Source: Roseobacter sp.
GTDB lineage: Bacteria > Pseudomonadota > Alphaproteobacteria > Rhodobacterales > Rhodobacteraceae
Direction of reading: 5' to 3'
Assembly (NCBI GenBank): GCA_024636495.1
Contig: JAGXGZ010000009.1
Location: 62,001 to 126,000 of the forward strand
Length of the DNA: 64,000 bases
Made by a program: the position numbers and the translations under genes. This document shows positions 63,879 to 64,000 of this stretch, piece by piece. The notes under the pieces are model-generated. The model made no database searches. It was not told the DNA's origin and saw only the letters and a list, made by a program, of their open reading frames with translations. Every line of letters begins with the position of its first letter. Position 1 is the stretch's first letter.

Positions 63879-64000
63879 TTACGTCTCCTGTTCGGGTGCG
63901 AATTGTTCAAGCTGCGCCTTGTCCGCGCGCGGCAGCGAAATGCGGAATACTGTTTTGCCCGGTGCCGAATTTACTGAGATCCAGCCGCCATGGTCCGATA
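63879..64000 (-). CDS. ntrB: Nitrogen-regulation histidine kinase NtrB, 3' end only
   Basis: The last 40 codons of the gene upstream of ntr[20 protein letters not shown]... ending EQFAPEQET and a TAA at 63879-63881. [13 protein letters not shown] is the end of the histidine-kinase ATPase domain typical of NtrB, and the ntrB-ntrC order is standard. It ends two bases before the ntrC ATG, inside whose ribosome binding site its final codons lie. The rest of the gene is outside the window. Confidence 0.85.
   Translation of the reverse strand, partial: SDHGGWISVNSAPGKTVFRISLPRADKAQLEQFAPEQET

Overview
The window is an ordinary, gene-dense stretch of chromosome from an alphaproteobacterium of the Rhodobacteraceae, most likely the Roseobacter group. 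The basis is the block ntrB-ntrC-ntrY-ntrX / trkA-trkH-hfq-hflX, NtrC and NtrX without the GAFTGA loop, the lptF-lptG-lptD-surA-pdxA-rsmA operon, DUF4167, invasion-associated-locus-B and DUF2177 proteins, a magnesium-type HemB, and high-GC codon use. I see no insertion sequence, prophage, CRISPR array, rRNA or tRNA. Species is not assignable by eye.

Layout. 1-5.9 kb: a branched-chain-amino-acid-type (Liv) ABC transporter on the + strand, with two unrecognised secreted proteins inside the operon. 6-8.6 kb: a HerA-like ATPase, a 450-bp gap with a candidate small RNA, and an IalB-family protein. 8.7-13.8 kb: ketosynthase, acyl carrier protein, LpxD and an L,D-transpeptidase on the - strand, divergent from a DUF882 peptidase (outer membrane and wall). 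13.8-15.5 kb: a more A/T-rich patch with an orphan protein of possible pore-former architecture and a YqaA/DedA protein. 15.5-21.3 kb: ndk, an ABC-F ATPase, MarC, an aspartic protease, holC and pepA. 21.4-28.9 kb: the LPS-transport and outer-membrane biogenesis operon ending in pdxA and rsmA. 28.9-31.8 kb: DUF4167, prmC, prfA. 31.9-35.7 kb: small envelope proteins, then an M20 amidohydrolase with two ureohydrolases. 35.7-42 kb: mazG, nucleoside hydrolase, GNAT, CBS protein, selO, EamA exporter, DUF533 protein. 42-49.8 kb: mfd, a membrane protein, hemB, a SYLF lipoprotein, two small secreted proteins and a hydroxyacid dehydrogenase. 49.9-53.4 kb: penicillin-acylase-family enzyme, a pseudouridine synthase, DUF2177. 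53.5-64 kb: hflX, hfq, trkH, trkA, a lipoprotein, ntrX, ntrY, ntrC and the 3' end of ntrB.

Functional themes are envelope building (LpxD, LptD/F/G, SurA, LdtD-like), nitrogen acquisition and its control (Liv uptake, ureohydrolases, Ntr phosphorelays, Hfq) and housekeeping translation and repair (PrfA with its methylase PrmC, RsmA, RluE-like, Mfd). The least explained items are the orphan protein at 14.0-14.6 kb, the two secreted proteins in the Liv operon, the candidate small RNA near 7.8 kb, a 13-bp inverted repeat whose right arm contains the hemB start codon, and two families of palindromic intergenic repeats. All functional calls rest on reading the translated sequences and remembered family motifs; no search was run.
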